From the NCBI GenBank assembly GCA_008017315.1, contig SSHE01000115.1, forward strand, positions 1-32,719: a DNA stretch of 32,719 nt, in the 5' to 3' direction. This DNA is from Acinetobacter sp. (GTDB lineage Bacteria > Pseudomonadota > Gammaproteobacteria > Pseudomonadales > Moraxellaceae). The position numbers were made by a program, and so were the translations under genes. Shown here piece by piece: positions 16,969 to 23,911 of this stretch; position 1 is the stretch's first letter, and each line of letters starts with the position of its first letter. Under the pieces are notes generated by a model. That model was not told where the DNA came from and made no database searches. It saw only the letters and a program-made list of their open reading frames with translations.

Positions 16969-17520
16969 TTATTCCTCTTGATTTAATTTTTCTAAATTGA
17001 CTTCAACCGAGGCAATCAGTGCATCTATTAACAGTAGTACATCTTTTTTGTTGCGAGCATCGATATGAAATAGGGGATAAGATTTCTGATATTTTGCCAG
17101 CCATTCATGATAAATAGTGGTGATTTTTTCAGGCTTTTCATCAATATGGGTGATGCCAATGACCATATTGTCGGTAAAATCAGCAAAAGCAGACACATAA
17201 AACTCTAAGTCTTGTAAAGAATTCATACTGCTATGATCAATCAAAATGACTGTACCGATTGCACCTTTACAAATCACCGACCACATAAAGTCAAAACGAT
17301 TTTGCCCTGGTGTGCCGTATAGACCAATTTTTAAATCATTGTCTAAAGTCACCTCGCCGTAATCAATACCCACGGTTGTGAGTTGTTTTTGATGTGCATT
17401 CACATCGGTATTCATGGTTTCGGTGGTCAATACGGGAATATCAGACAAAGACTGGATGGCTGCGGACTTTCCTGCACCCATTGAGCCACCAAAAACAATT
17501 TTATACTGCTGTAAAATCAT
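16969..17520 (-). CDS. Small Ras-like GTPase (COG2229/MglA-like)
   Basis: The 183-residue protein is a minimal G domain. The P-loop is G12-SMGA-G17-K18-S19, switch I contains the Thr pair at 48-49 (QLTTVGIDYGE), and switch II is GTPGQNRFDFMW at 69-80. There the usual leading Asp is replaced by Gly, as also happens in MglA-type proteins. The base-specificity motif is THID at 124-127 in place of N/TKxD, and IDARNKKD is the G5 region. It has no lipidation signal. AAGGA lies 10 bases before ATG 17520. Family knowledge suggests a nucleotide-dependent polarity or surface-behaviour switch working with the flanking roadblock proteins; the actual process here is unknown. Confidence 0.88.
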   Translation of the reverse strand: MILQQYKIVFGGSMGAGKSAAIQSLSDIPVLTTETMNTDVNAHQKQLTTVGIDYGEVTLDNDLKIGLYGTPGQNRFDFMWSVICKGAIGTVILIDHSSMNSLQDLEFYVSAFADFTDNMVIGITHIDEKPEKITTIYHEWLAKYQKSYPLFHIDARNKKDVLLLIDALIASVEVNLEKLNQEE

Positions 17521-17536
17521 GGCGTAAGTATTCCTT

Positions 17537-18502
17537 TTATAGACCTAAACGGCGACGTAAGCTACCGAAAAATTTGCGTACAGCACTGGTTTCTTCGCTA
17601 GGTTTCTGTTGATTTTTGGATAAATATTTTGCTTTACCAGCATAGATAGGATAGGCAAAATCTATACCAAGACTTGCGGCAATAAACTGCTGTACCCGTT
17701 GTATGGGCAAGTTAAGTTGCTCTGAAACGGTTGAAATTTGTGCACCTTGAATAAAACAGGCAGACATACGTAAAATATCACGTCGGTCGGCATTGTCTTC
17801 GGGTTGTGGCCAATATTTGAGCTGAAAATATCCATTTTCGGGTGCTAATGCAATAAAATCAGGTGATTGCCACAAGAGATTCCATAACCAAAATTTTAAA
17901 TCCTGCCGTGTACTTTTGGCGAACTGTAAACTCTGGCTCATGGTGGCATAGGTATAATTCAGGGTGTAATCAGTCGATTTGAGGCGACGCTGAGGCTCAC
18001 GAAAAAACCATTGCCCACGGACATCCGCCAGTCCGAGTTGCCCATGACCATCAAAAATAAGGATTTTTCCATTCATAGGGTCGAGCAATTCGGTGAGGAA
18101 TTTTTGCTTATCGGACGTATCGTGTTCTACCTGTAAAACAGATGAGCTAAGTTCAGGCGATTGATGGATCTGCTGCGTACTGTGTTCGGTGAGCCAATGC
18201 AAAATCGGTGTCGTATCGACGATGGGAAGATACAGGACATTGTCTTCAATTATACTATTTTTATCGGTATTGCTGATCAGGCGTAAAACAGAAAAATGAT
18301 GGGTTTTCATCAGATTTTGAATACTAGGTGTTTCAAAAAATATGTCATTAATGAGGAGAATGTCTAAATTTGGCTCAGAAACAGAACACCAGTGTATTTG
18401 GATATCTTGAGCAAGAATGTCCTGTATTTGTGCTTTTAGAGCATTCAGAGTACGCAAATTTAGACCAAAAATGGCAATATGCAGCTGTTTTTGAGCATTC
18501 AT
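17537..18502 (-). CDS. Uncharacterised 321-aa protein of the roadblock/GTPase cluster
   Basis: I recognise no named family. Residues 1-110 look like a degenerate receiver-type fold: a hydrophobic strand LHIAIFGLN, a helix, then strand DILLIND where a receiver would carry its acidic site, and SVLRLISN. Residues about 130-230 include KILIFDGHGQLGLADVRGQWFFRE and a Trp-rich segment (FWLWNLLWQSPDF). The segment from about 250 (ILRMSACFIQGAQISTVSEQLNLPIQRVQQFIAASLG) resembles a winged-helix/HTH like that of DUF4388/PatA-type proteins. The basic tail ends RKFFGSLRRRLGL. These readings are inferences from pattern. It is 16 bp upstream of the GTPase gene. Confidence 0.75.
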   Translation of the reverse strand: MNAQKQLHIAIFGLNLRTLNALKAQIQDILAQDIQIHWCSVSEPNLDILLINDIFFETPSIQNLMKTHHFSVLRLISNTDKNSIIEDNVLYLPIVDTTPILHWLTEHSTQQIHQSPELSSSVLQVEHDTSDKQKFLTELLDPMNGKILIFDGHGQLGLADVRGQWFFREPQRRLKSTDYTLNYTYATMSQSLQFAKSTRQDLKFWLWNLLWQSPDFIALAPENGYFQLKYWPQPEDNADRRDILRMSACFIQGAQISTVSEQLNLPIQRVQQFIAASLGIDFAYPIYAGKAKYLSKNQQKPSEETSAVRKFFGSLRRRLGL

Positions 18503-18548
18503 GAAAAATGATAACCAGAAGTAGGTAGAAGGATAATCTGGAATACAT

Positions 18549-18579
18549 AAACTTACAGCCTATGAGAGGCTGTAAGTTT
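18549..18579. other. Strong hairpin between the proximal roadblock gene and the rest of the cluster
   Basis: AAACTTACAGCCT and AGGCTGTAAGTTT form a perfect 13-bp stem with a 5-base loop, in the 87 bp between the roadblock stop (18590) and the next start (18502). In the transcribed (minus) direction only a weak TTTATGTATT follows, so it may partly terminate or stabilise the upstream mRNA. Confidence 0.8.
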
Positions 18580-18589
18580 GGGTAGCACA

Positions 18590-18949
18590 TTAAAAAAAAT
18601 CTAAACCTTTCTCAAAACTCTTCAATTCGTGACGTGCCATTGCAAGATTGGATTTTGAACGATCCAAAACGATATATAGGAATAAAGTATTATTACGATC
18701 AAGCGGGCGAATAATATGATATTGCTTACCCAGTGTAATCAGAATATCTTCAATTTCATCACCAAGATTCAACGCTGCAGCGACTTTACGTTTTGCACGT
18801 ACAACTTCGGTATTTCCAGCAGCTGCAAGTTCAAGGTCGATACCACCACCACCTTGAGTTGCCAATGCTAGACCACTATCACCATCGACCAATGCACCTG
18901 CGATAAAACCATCAATATCTGCTAATGCTGCTAGTGAAATTTTTGCCAT
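18590..18949 (-). CDS. Roadblock/LC7-like protein (proximal)
   Basis: This 119-residue protein shows a divergent Roadblock/LC7 pattern. An N-terminal helix leads to [23 protein letters not shown] (the DG turn), then the helix [24 protein letters not shown]. Strands [31 protein letters not shown] and the closing helix [19 protein letters not shown] complete the fold. It is first in the cluster and has a strong AAGGA site before ATG 18949. A 13-bp hairpin follows its stop, suggesting higher expression than the downstream genes. It probably acts as a dimerising partner of the cluster's GTPase, an inference from co-location. Confidence 0.85.
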   Translation of the reverse strand: MAKISLAALADIDGFIAGALVDGDSGLALATQGGGGIDLELAAAGNTEVVRAKRKVAAALNLGDEIEDILITLGKQYHIIRPLDRNNTLFLYIVLDRSKSNLAMARHELKSFEKGLDFF

Positions 18950-18976
18950 GAGAGGACTTCCTTTTTAAAATGATAT

Positions 18977-19005
18977 ATTTAAGTCACTACATAAAGAGTA
19001 AGCAA
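18977..19005 (-). promoter_or_regulatory. Candidate promoter of the roadblock/GTPase operon
   Basis: Read on the minus strand, TTGCTT (19005-19000) and TTAAAT (18982-18977) have a 17-bp spacer, 28 bp before ATG 18949. The flanking region is AT-rich. Confidence 0.5.
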
Positions 19006-19127
19006 AATAATAAACTTGAATTATTTGGCTTACGTGCCTAATATATACCTAAAAACAGAGTTGGCAAGACCTTTGTGATAAGAAAATTCTGTAAAAAAAT
19101 TTTAAACATTCTATATTTAGTGCCGCC

Positions 19128-19151
19128 TAGTGTCACAATATTGTGACACTA
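19128..19151. promoter_or_regulatory. 24-bp perfect palindrome at the end of the ssp operon
   Basis: The half-site TAGTGTCACAAT is followed at once by its exact reverse complement. It overlaps the stop codon of the tail-anchored gene and lies about 180 bp upstream of the roadblock operon start. No T tract follows on the minus strand, so it could be a factor-independent stop without a U run, or an operator. Confidence 0.75.
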
Positions 19152-19820
19152 TATGATGCTTTTAAACAGGAAAAGGATAATGCTGATTGCAATCACAGGA
19201 TTGATGATACGATAAAAACAGCTTGCCTGTTGAGGTGTTGTGTTTGAGTCATCTATAAGCAAATGTGTATCATGTTCAGGCGGTTGTTGGGCTTGTTTTT
19301 GAATCATTTGGCTAAACTCTTTCATCACTTGATTAAAATCGGCATCTGGTTGTTGTGCCTCTCTCGTGATTTTGAACTCGGGATGCCCAATACTGTCCCA
19401 AAACCATGGCTCAACCTCTTGCTGTAACCAAGGATATTGCCCGTCTAGCAATTCATTGATGCCTAAAGCTCCCAATTGTGCAGTCTGATCGAGTTGAGAG
19501 AGTTCATTTAAGATGAGAGCAGCGATTTTTTGATGACTTTCAGCGATTTTACTTTGAATGTGCTGAAAGAAAGTTGCTGCAACCGTATCCTGCTCAATCT
19601 GCCGTGTACTCAGTTGCACTAACCAATCTGCATCGAGTTGCTGGATTTTTTGATAAGCAAGGGTACTGTCTTTTTTTGAACATTGCATCAATTGGTTGAG
19701 TTGAAAGGCAACCAAATGAATGATATAGCGATGTTTGAATGACTTTTCTTCGCCAGCTAAAAGCGTAGGCTGCTGCTGTCCGACTTGTTGCGAAATATAG
19801 TTTAAAAAATCAAAAGCCAT
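19149..19820 (-). CDS. Uncharacterised tail-anchored protein in the sspAB operon
   Basis: From ATG 19820 (AAGGA 8 bases upstream) the product has 223 residues. The frame is open further up to 19985, but that part overlaps sspB. The first ~190 residues are helical and Gln/Leu-rich, with likely coiled-coil character (HIQSKIAESHQKIAALILNEL). Motifs PWLQQEVEPWFWDSIGHPEFK and FNQVMKEFSQMIQKQ are visible. The last ~20 residues (ViaISIILFLFKSII type) form a single terminal membrane span, so the protein is probably a C-tail anchor facing the cytoplasm. I do not recognise a family. The gene begins 28 bp after sspB on the same strand. Confidence 0.78.
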   Translation of the reverse strand: MAFDFLNYISQQVGQQQPTLLAGEEKSFKHRYIIHLVAFQLNQLMQCSKKDSTLAYQKIQQLDADWLVQLSTRQIEQDTVAATFFQHIQSKIAESHQKIAALILNELSQLDQTAQLGALGINELLDGQYPWLQQEVEPWFWDSIGHPEFKITREAQQPDADFNQVMKEFSQMIQKQAQQPPEHDTHLLIDDSNTTPQQASCFYRIINPVIAISIILFLFKSII

Positions 19821-19848
19821 CGTCTGTTCCTTGTGGTCTAGGGTTGCA

Positions 19849-20271
19849 TCAATCCAAGATGCGTAAAGTTGGTTTTTTCTTTGTATCTGTCTGTGCAGCT
19901 TGGGTTTCTGCAAGAGCATCTTCACTTGGCATAGTGTAATGCTCATATTCTTGTGGGTCAAAGAATAAACCTTGTCCATTTTCACGACTATAAATACCCA
20001 TGACCGCAGACATCGGAACGTAAATATCCTGAGCTACGCCCCCAAAACGAGCATTAAAATGAATGGCTGTATGTTCTATTTGAAACTTATGCACTGCATG
20101 AGGCGTGATGTTGAGTACAATTTGCCCATCTTTAATATGCTGGGGTGGCACGTGTACGTTGGCTTGTGTCGCATCCACCAATAAATAGGGCGTAAGCTGA
20201 TTGTCACAAATCCATTCATAGATGGCACGAGCAAGATAGGGACGAGTTGGGCTGAGGTCTGTCTGTGTCAT
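19849..20271 (-). CDS. sspB: ClpXP protease specificity-enhancing factor SspB
   Basis: SspB binds ssrA-tagged substrates and delivers them to ClpXP. The 140-residue protein has the Sm-like substrate-binding domain in its first ~105 residues: RPYLARAIYEWICDNQLTPY, ANVHVPPQHIKDGQIVLNI, then FNARFGGVAQDIYVPMSAVMGIYSRENGQG. A flexible acidic linker leads to the C-terminal PTLRILD, the ClpX-tethering tail. It follows sspA after 3 bp, the usual ssp operon. The window's smpB gene is functionally linked, since tmRNA/SmpB creates the tags that SspB recognises. Confidence 0.95.
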   Translation of the reverse strand: MTQTDLSPTRPYLARAIYEWICDNQLTPYLLVDATQANVHVPPQHIKDGQIVLNITPHAVHKFQIEHTAIHFNARFGGVAQDIYVPMSAVMGIYSRENGQGLFFDPQEYEHYTMPSEDALAETQAAQTDTKKKPTLRILD

Positions 20272-20274
20272 GTT

Positions 20275-20940
20275 CTATCCTTGGTATTGCTTGAGTACTT
20301 TGGCAAAATATCTTTGCTCTACCTGTGTGAGTGAGCGTTTAAAGCTATCACGATTAAACAGGCGTTTGCAGTACAATAATAACCCTTTACTGTGTTTTGG
20401 GGAAATATCTATTTGCATCTGTTGTAGGCGTAACAGCATTGGGGCAAGTGTACAGTCCAAAATAGAAAATTGTTCGGACATAAAATAATGATAATGCTGA
20501 AATAATGGGCTTAAACTGGTTAGGGTGTCGGTGAGTTCGGTATGGGCTTCTTTGTGTTGTTGCTCATCTAGGCTATCGGGGTGGCGTAATAAAATATCGG
20601 CTAATTTGAACCAATCTTGTTCGATACGCCATAAGAATTGACGTTGTTCCGCACGTTCTGCAGGTGCATCGGCATATAGGCGTTGTTGGCGATAGCGTTC
20701 GTCCAGATATTCATTGATAATGTTGGTGTTAAATAATTTCACCTGTGGGTCAATCAATGTAGGCAATGTGGCATAGGGATTGAGTTGGGTTAAATCTTCG
20801 TGCTCATCTTCATCAATAAGAATTAAGCGATAAGTGATATTTTTCTCTGCCAATACGAGACGCACGCTATGACTATGATAGTCATTGTGGTGACTATATA
20901 AGGTAATACCATGATAGGGCGTAGTGTCAAGAATGGACAT
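20275..20940 (-). CDS. sspA: Stringent starvation protein A
   Basis: SspA is an RNA-polymerase-associated protein with a glutathione-S-transferase fold that has no GST activity. It affects transcription in stationary phase and acid tolerance. The 221 residues comprise a thioredoxin-like N-domain (ITLYSHHNDYHSHSVRLVLAEKNITYRLILID, cis-Pro loop at YATLPTLIDP, then LFNTNIINEYLDERY) and an all-helical C-domain. The Cys that starts many GST active sites is replaced within the HHNDYHSHS stretch. ATG 20940 gives the usual N-terminus MSILDTTPYHGITLYS-type. sspB follows after 3 bp. Confidence 0.93.
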   Translation of the reverse strand: MSILDTTPYHGITLYSHHNDYHSHSVRLVLAEKNITYRLILIDEDEHEDLTQLNPYATLPTLIDPQVKLFNTNIINEYLDERYRQQRLYADAPAERAEQRQFLWRIEQDWFKLADILLRHPDSLDEQQHKEAHTELTDTLTSLSPLFQHYHYFMSEQFSILDCTLAPMLLRLQQMQIDISPKHSKGLLLYCKRLFNRDSFKRSLTQVEQRYFAKVLKQYQG

Positions 20941-20993
20941 ATTGCATAAAAATATTGATCAATCGTACATCTTAACTGTTTATCATGAAAATT

Positions 20994-21034
20994 GCATTGT
21001 ACATAGGCAATTTTCTGCACTATGTACGGTATGC
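20994..21034. other. Inverted repeat upstream of sspA
   Basis: GTACATAG (20999-21006) and CTATGTAC (21020-21027) are a perfect 8-bp pair, extended by outer GCAT/ATGC. It lies between the lipoprotein stop and the sspA start, where it could serve as hairpin or operator. A candidate sspA promoter (TTGCCT-17-CATGAT on the minus strand) overlaps its sspA side. Confidence 0.5.
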
Positions 21035-21041
21035 TGTGAGC

Positions 21042-21419
21042 TTAAGACTTGTTTTTATCGTCACGCGTTGGGCGGAAATGCACTTCACATTGACCTTCAA
21101 CGGTCTTGTCATTCAGTTTGACGTTAATGGTTTGCCCAGCTTTACCTTCACAGGCTTTTTGCAGCATTTCAAAACGTGCCTGACGTTCGGTGCGGCGTTG
21201 TTCTGCCTTTTTCTGAAATTCTGCACGTTGTTCGGGGGTTAGTTTTTTCCAGCCACGCTGTTCTTTACGCATGTGTTCCGCCATTTTTTCGGGCATGTTT
21301 GCATGTGTAGTTGTAGTGCGATGTGTGTGTGCTTTGGTAGATGATGGACTTTGACAGGCTGCAAGCCCAAGTGTTGCAAGTAATGCGAATGTTAAAGATG
21401 TGGTGTTGAATAAGGACAT
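21042..21419 (-). CDS. Small lipoprotein, Spy/CpxP-like character
   Basis: ATG 21419 has GGAG 8 bases upstream and gives a 125-residue protein with a lipoprotein signal peptide: MSLFNTTSLTF, a hydrophobic core, and lipobox LAAC with the lipidated Cys near residue 22. The mature part starts His/Thr-rich (KAHTHRTTTTHAN). It continues with helices rich in Glu, Lys and Arg (LTPEQRAEFQKKAEQRRTERQ), resembling the LTxxQ helices of Spy/CpxP periplasmic chaperones. It ends with a small strand region containing two further Cys residues (KACEGKAG, EGQCEVHF) that may form a disulfide. It is transcribed away from the adjacent BaeSR-type system, 93 bp between starts. Function is inferred only. Confidence 0.82.
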   Translation of the reverse strand: MSLFNTTSLTFALLATLGLAACQSPSSTKAHTHRTTTTHANMPEKMAEHMRKEQRGWKKLTPEQRAEFQKKAEQRRTERQARFEMLQKACEGKAGQTINVKLNDKTVEGQCEVHFRPTRDDKNKS

Positions 21420-21512
21420 GTGGATACTCCGTAGTGTATTTCGCTTTCGGATAAGATTAAACAATAAACATGGAGGAACAATGGAGAGCCTTTTGTCTGG
21501 TTGTTGGTTACA

Positions 21513-23153
21513 ATGCAGAATCATGCAGAATTTTGGGCAGCAGATTTGAAACATTGGCGTATTCCGATTGCATTACGGCTATTTTTGACCGTGCTATTGA
21601 CCACATTGTTGATTAGTACCATCAGTTTGGGGGTGTTGCATTGGGCGATGCAAAAGAATTTTTCTCGCTATGTCACGCAAGTCGAGATGCGTAAATTGGG
21701 GCATTTGAATAATAATCTGGCGGAAATTTATCAGGTGTATGGCAATTGGCAGGTTGCGATAGACAAAAGTGTGCGTGATGACACTGGGCAAAATTATACA
21801 GAACAAAATCATCCAGAACGAAAACAGCGTTTGATGCAACGTTGGTTGCTACGCCAATTTGAAATTGCCCAGCAGCAAAATGATATGATTCAAAATCCTG
21901 CTTTATTTCAGGCACGGATGCTGCATGAGCATGAACCGCCAGAACATGTTATTCCCTCACATTTTGAGCCATTTAAAATTCCAGCACACTTACGTGATGA
22001 AAAAAAAATACGTGAACGAGTATCTCCGCAGTTGGATGAACGGCGACGTTGGTTTGGGTTAGTACCCGATCAATTGGGATTTGGTCAGCGTTTGGCGTTA
22101 TATGATGCCGATAAACATTTTATCGTTGGTGATAATAACCAAGAAATGCCTTTGCAAGAAATTCGTGTTGAAGATCACGTGGTGGGTTATCTGGGTTTAC
22201 GTCCTGCACTGGATGCAGACGATGCACTAAGTATCAATTTTTTTAGCCATCAACAACGTTATTTACTGTTGATTTTTGTGGTGTCGATTATGATCAGTGC
22301 GATTGTAGCATTGATTCAGGCAGCATCATTTAGGCAACCGATTCATCGTTTGCTGAATGCAGCAGTGGAACTCAGCAAGGGTAATTATCGCCATCATGTT
22401 GAAGTGAAGAGTAATGATGAATTGGGTGATTTATCACAGGTGATCAATCAACTGGCAGTGATTTTAGAACAACATGAGCAGTCCCGTCGGCAATGGGTGG
22501 CAGATACCTCACATGAATTGAAAACGCCGTTAGCTGTTTTGCAGGCACAAATTGAAGCCATGCAAGATGGCGTACGCAAGGCGACACCTGAACATTTGGC
22601 ACGGATGATGAGTCAGGTGGTCAGCCTCAAAAAACTCACACAGGATTTGGCGGATTTGGCGCAAGCAGATGCACAGCAATTCACCTGTTATTTGAGCTGT
22701 ATGCAACCGTGGAACATTGTGCGACATGAAGTCGAAAATTTCAAATCACAGTTTGAGCAGAAACAATTACAGGTGAGTGTAACGGGGCAGGGTGTAGAAT
22801 TGTTATCCGACCCTGATCGCTTTAGACAGATTATAGTGAATTTGCTGAGTAATAGCGTGCGTTATACCGAAGTTGGTGGACACATTCAAATTCATACCGA
22901 CGTTACAGCAGACGAGTGGCAATTACACATTGATGATAGTCCGCTCGGTGTGACCGATGAGCAATTACAACAGTTGGGGCAGCGTTTTTACCGTGTCGAT
23001 GATTCCCGTACACGCAGTACAGGAGGGACAGGCTTGGGCTTGGCATTGTCCAAAAAAATTGCACAGGCATTGGGTGGTGATTTGCAGTTTAGTCATTCTC
23101 CGTTGGGTGGGTTACGCTGTACAGTGCGTTTAAAGTTAAATTGGCAAAAATAG
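21513..23153 (+). CDS. baeS: Sensor histidine kinase, BaeS-type
   Basis: This is an inner-membrane envelope-stress sensor that phosphorylates the following response regulator. From ATG 21513 it has 546 residues (a TTG at 21501 also reads in). Span 1 is at about 22-45, the periplasmic domain at 46-249, span 2 at about 250-270, and HAMP at about 268-320. The phospho-acceptor is His334 in SHELKTPL. The N-box is IVNLLSNSVRY (441-451), the G1 region HIDDSPLGV (472-480) and the G2 box GGTGLGL (504-510). The periplasmic domain is longer than in E. coli BaeS (about 467 aa in total) and carries a His/Glu/Pro-rich stretch (HEHEPPEHVIPSH, 138-150). baeR follows after 15 bp. Confidence 0.88.
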   Translation: MQNHAEFWAADLKHWRIPIALRLFLTVLLTTLLISTISLGVLHWAMQKNFSRYVTQVEMRKLGHLNNNLAEIYQVYGNWQVAIDKSVRDDTGQNYTEQNHPERKQRLMQRWLLRQFEIAQQQNDMIQNPALFQARMLHEHEPPEHVIPSHFEPFKIPAHLRDEKKIRERVSPQLDERRRWFGLVPDQLGFGQRLALYDADKHFIVGDNNQEMPLQEIRVEDHVVGYLGLRPALDADDALSINFFSHQQRYLLLIFVVSIMISAIVALIQAASFRQPIHRLLNAAVELSKGNYRHHVEVKSNDELGDLSQVINQLAVILEQHEQSRRQWVADTSHELKTPLAVLQAQIEAMQDGVRKATPEHLARMMSQVVSLKKLTQDLADLAQADAQQFTCYLSCMQPWNIVRHEVENFKSQFEQKQLQVSVTGQGVELLSDPDRFRQIIVNLLSNSVRYTEVGGHIQIHTDVTADEWQLHIDDSPLGVTDEQLQQLGQRFYRVDDSRTRSTGGTGLGLALSKKIAQALGGDLQFSHSPLGGLRCTVRLKLNWQK

Positions 23154-23168
23154 AGGCTGGAGCAAGAG

Positions 23169-23849
23169 ATGAAGCACATTATGTTGGTGGAAGATGAAAT
23201 CGAACTGGCGGAGCTGGTGAAAGATTATCTGGAGGCAGCAGGTTATGAAGTGAGTATGTTTCATGATGGGCAGACAGCCTATGAAGCATTTTTACGGCGT
23301 AAACCGAATTTGATGTTATTAGATTTGATGATTCCTCGCATGGATGGGCTGACCATTTGCCGCAAAGTACGGGAACAGTCGGATCTTCCGATGATCATGA
23401 TGACCGCACGTACCGAGGAAATTGATCGTGTACTGGGATTGAATATGGGAGCGGATGATTATATTTGCAAACCATTTAGCCCTAAGGAGCTGGTGGCACG
23501 CGTGCAGGCTGTGCTACGTCGTCTGGAACGTAAAGCTGAACCAGAACAAAATGATTTGTTTCGTATAGATAAAGCCCAGCAACGGATTTGGTATCAACAA
23601 CATGCTTTAAACCTGACACCAACCGAATTTCGTTTGTTGGAGTTGTTTTTAGAGCATGTTGGGCATGTTTATTCCAGAGCACAATTACTCGATCATATTA
23701 ATCCTGAAAGTTATGATGTAGCAGATAGAGTCATTGATAGTCATATCAAAAATTTACGCCGAAAAATCACCGAGGTGGCCAAAACAGGTCATCAACATGA
23801 ATGGATTCAGGCGGTGTATGGCGTGGGGTATCGCTTTGAATATCCGTAG
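23169..23849 (+). CDS. baeR: OmpR-family response regulator, BaeR-type
   Basis: This is a 226-residue transcription regulator. The receiver domain has the acidic pocket Glu8/Asp9, the phosphorylated Asp52 in LLDLMIPRMDG, Thr79 and Lys101 (KPFSPKEL). The C-terminal winged helix includes LNLTPTEFRLLELFLEHVGHVYSRAQLLDHI and the recognition helix DRVIDSHIKNLRRKI, ending VYGVGYRFE. BaeR in enterobacteria and Acinetobacter controls efflux pumps and envelope-stress genes. GGAGCAAGAG provides the ribosome-binding site before ATG 23169. It is cotranscribed with the kinase gene. Confidence 0.92.
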   Translation: MKHIMLVEDEIELAELVKDYLEAAGYEVSMFHDGQTAYEAFLRRKPNLMLLDLMIPRMDGLTICRKVREQSDLPMIMMTARTEEIDRVLGLNMGADDYICKPFSPKELVARVQAVLRRLERKAEPEQNDLFRIDKAQQRIWYQQHALNLTPTEFRLLELFLEHVGHVYSRAQLLDHINPESYDVADRVIDSHIKNLRRKITEVAKTGHQHEWIQAVYGVGYRFEYP

Positions 23850-23867
23850 CTAAAAAGTCATCCAAAA

Positions 23868-23908
23868 GAGGGTGTAAGAGACGATAACAAATACGTGATT
23901 ATACCCTC
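23868..23908. terminator. Possible terminator between baeR and the flavoprotein gene
   Basis: GAGGGTGTAA and TTATACCCTC can pair (10 bp, one G-T) around a 21-base loop. There is no T tract, so the call is weak. Confidence 0.3.
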
Positions 23909-23911
23909 AGA

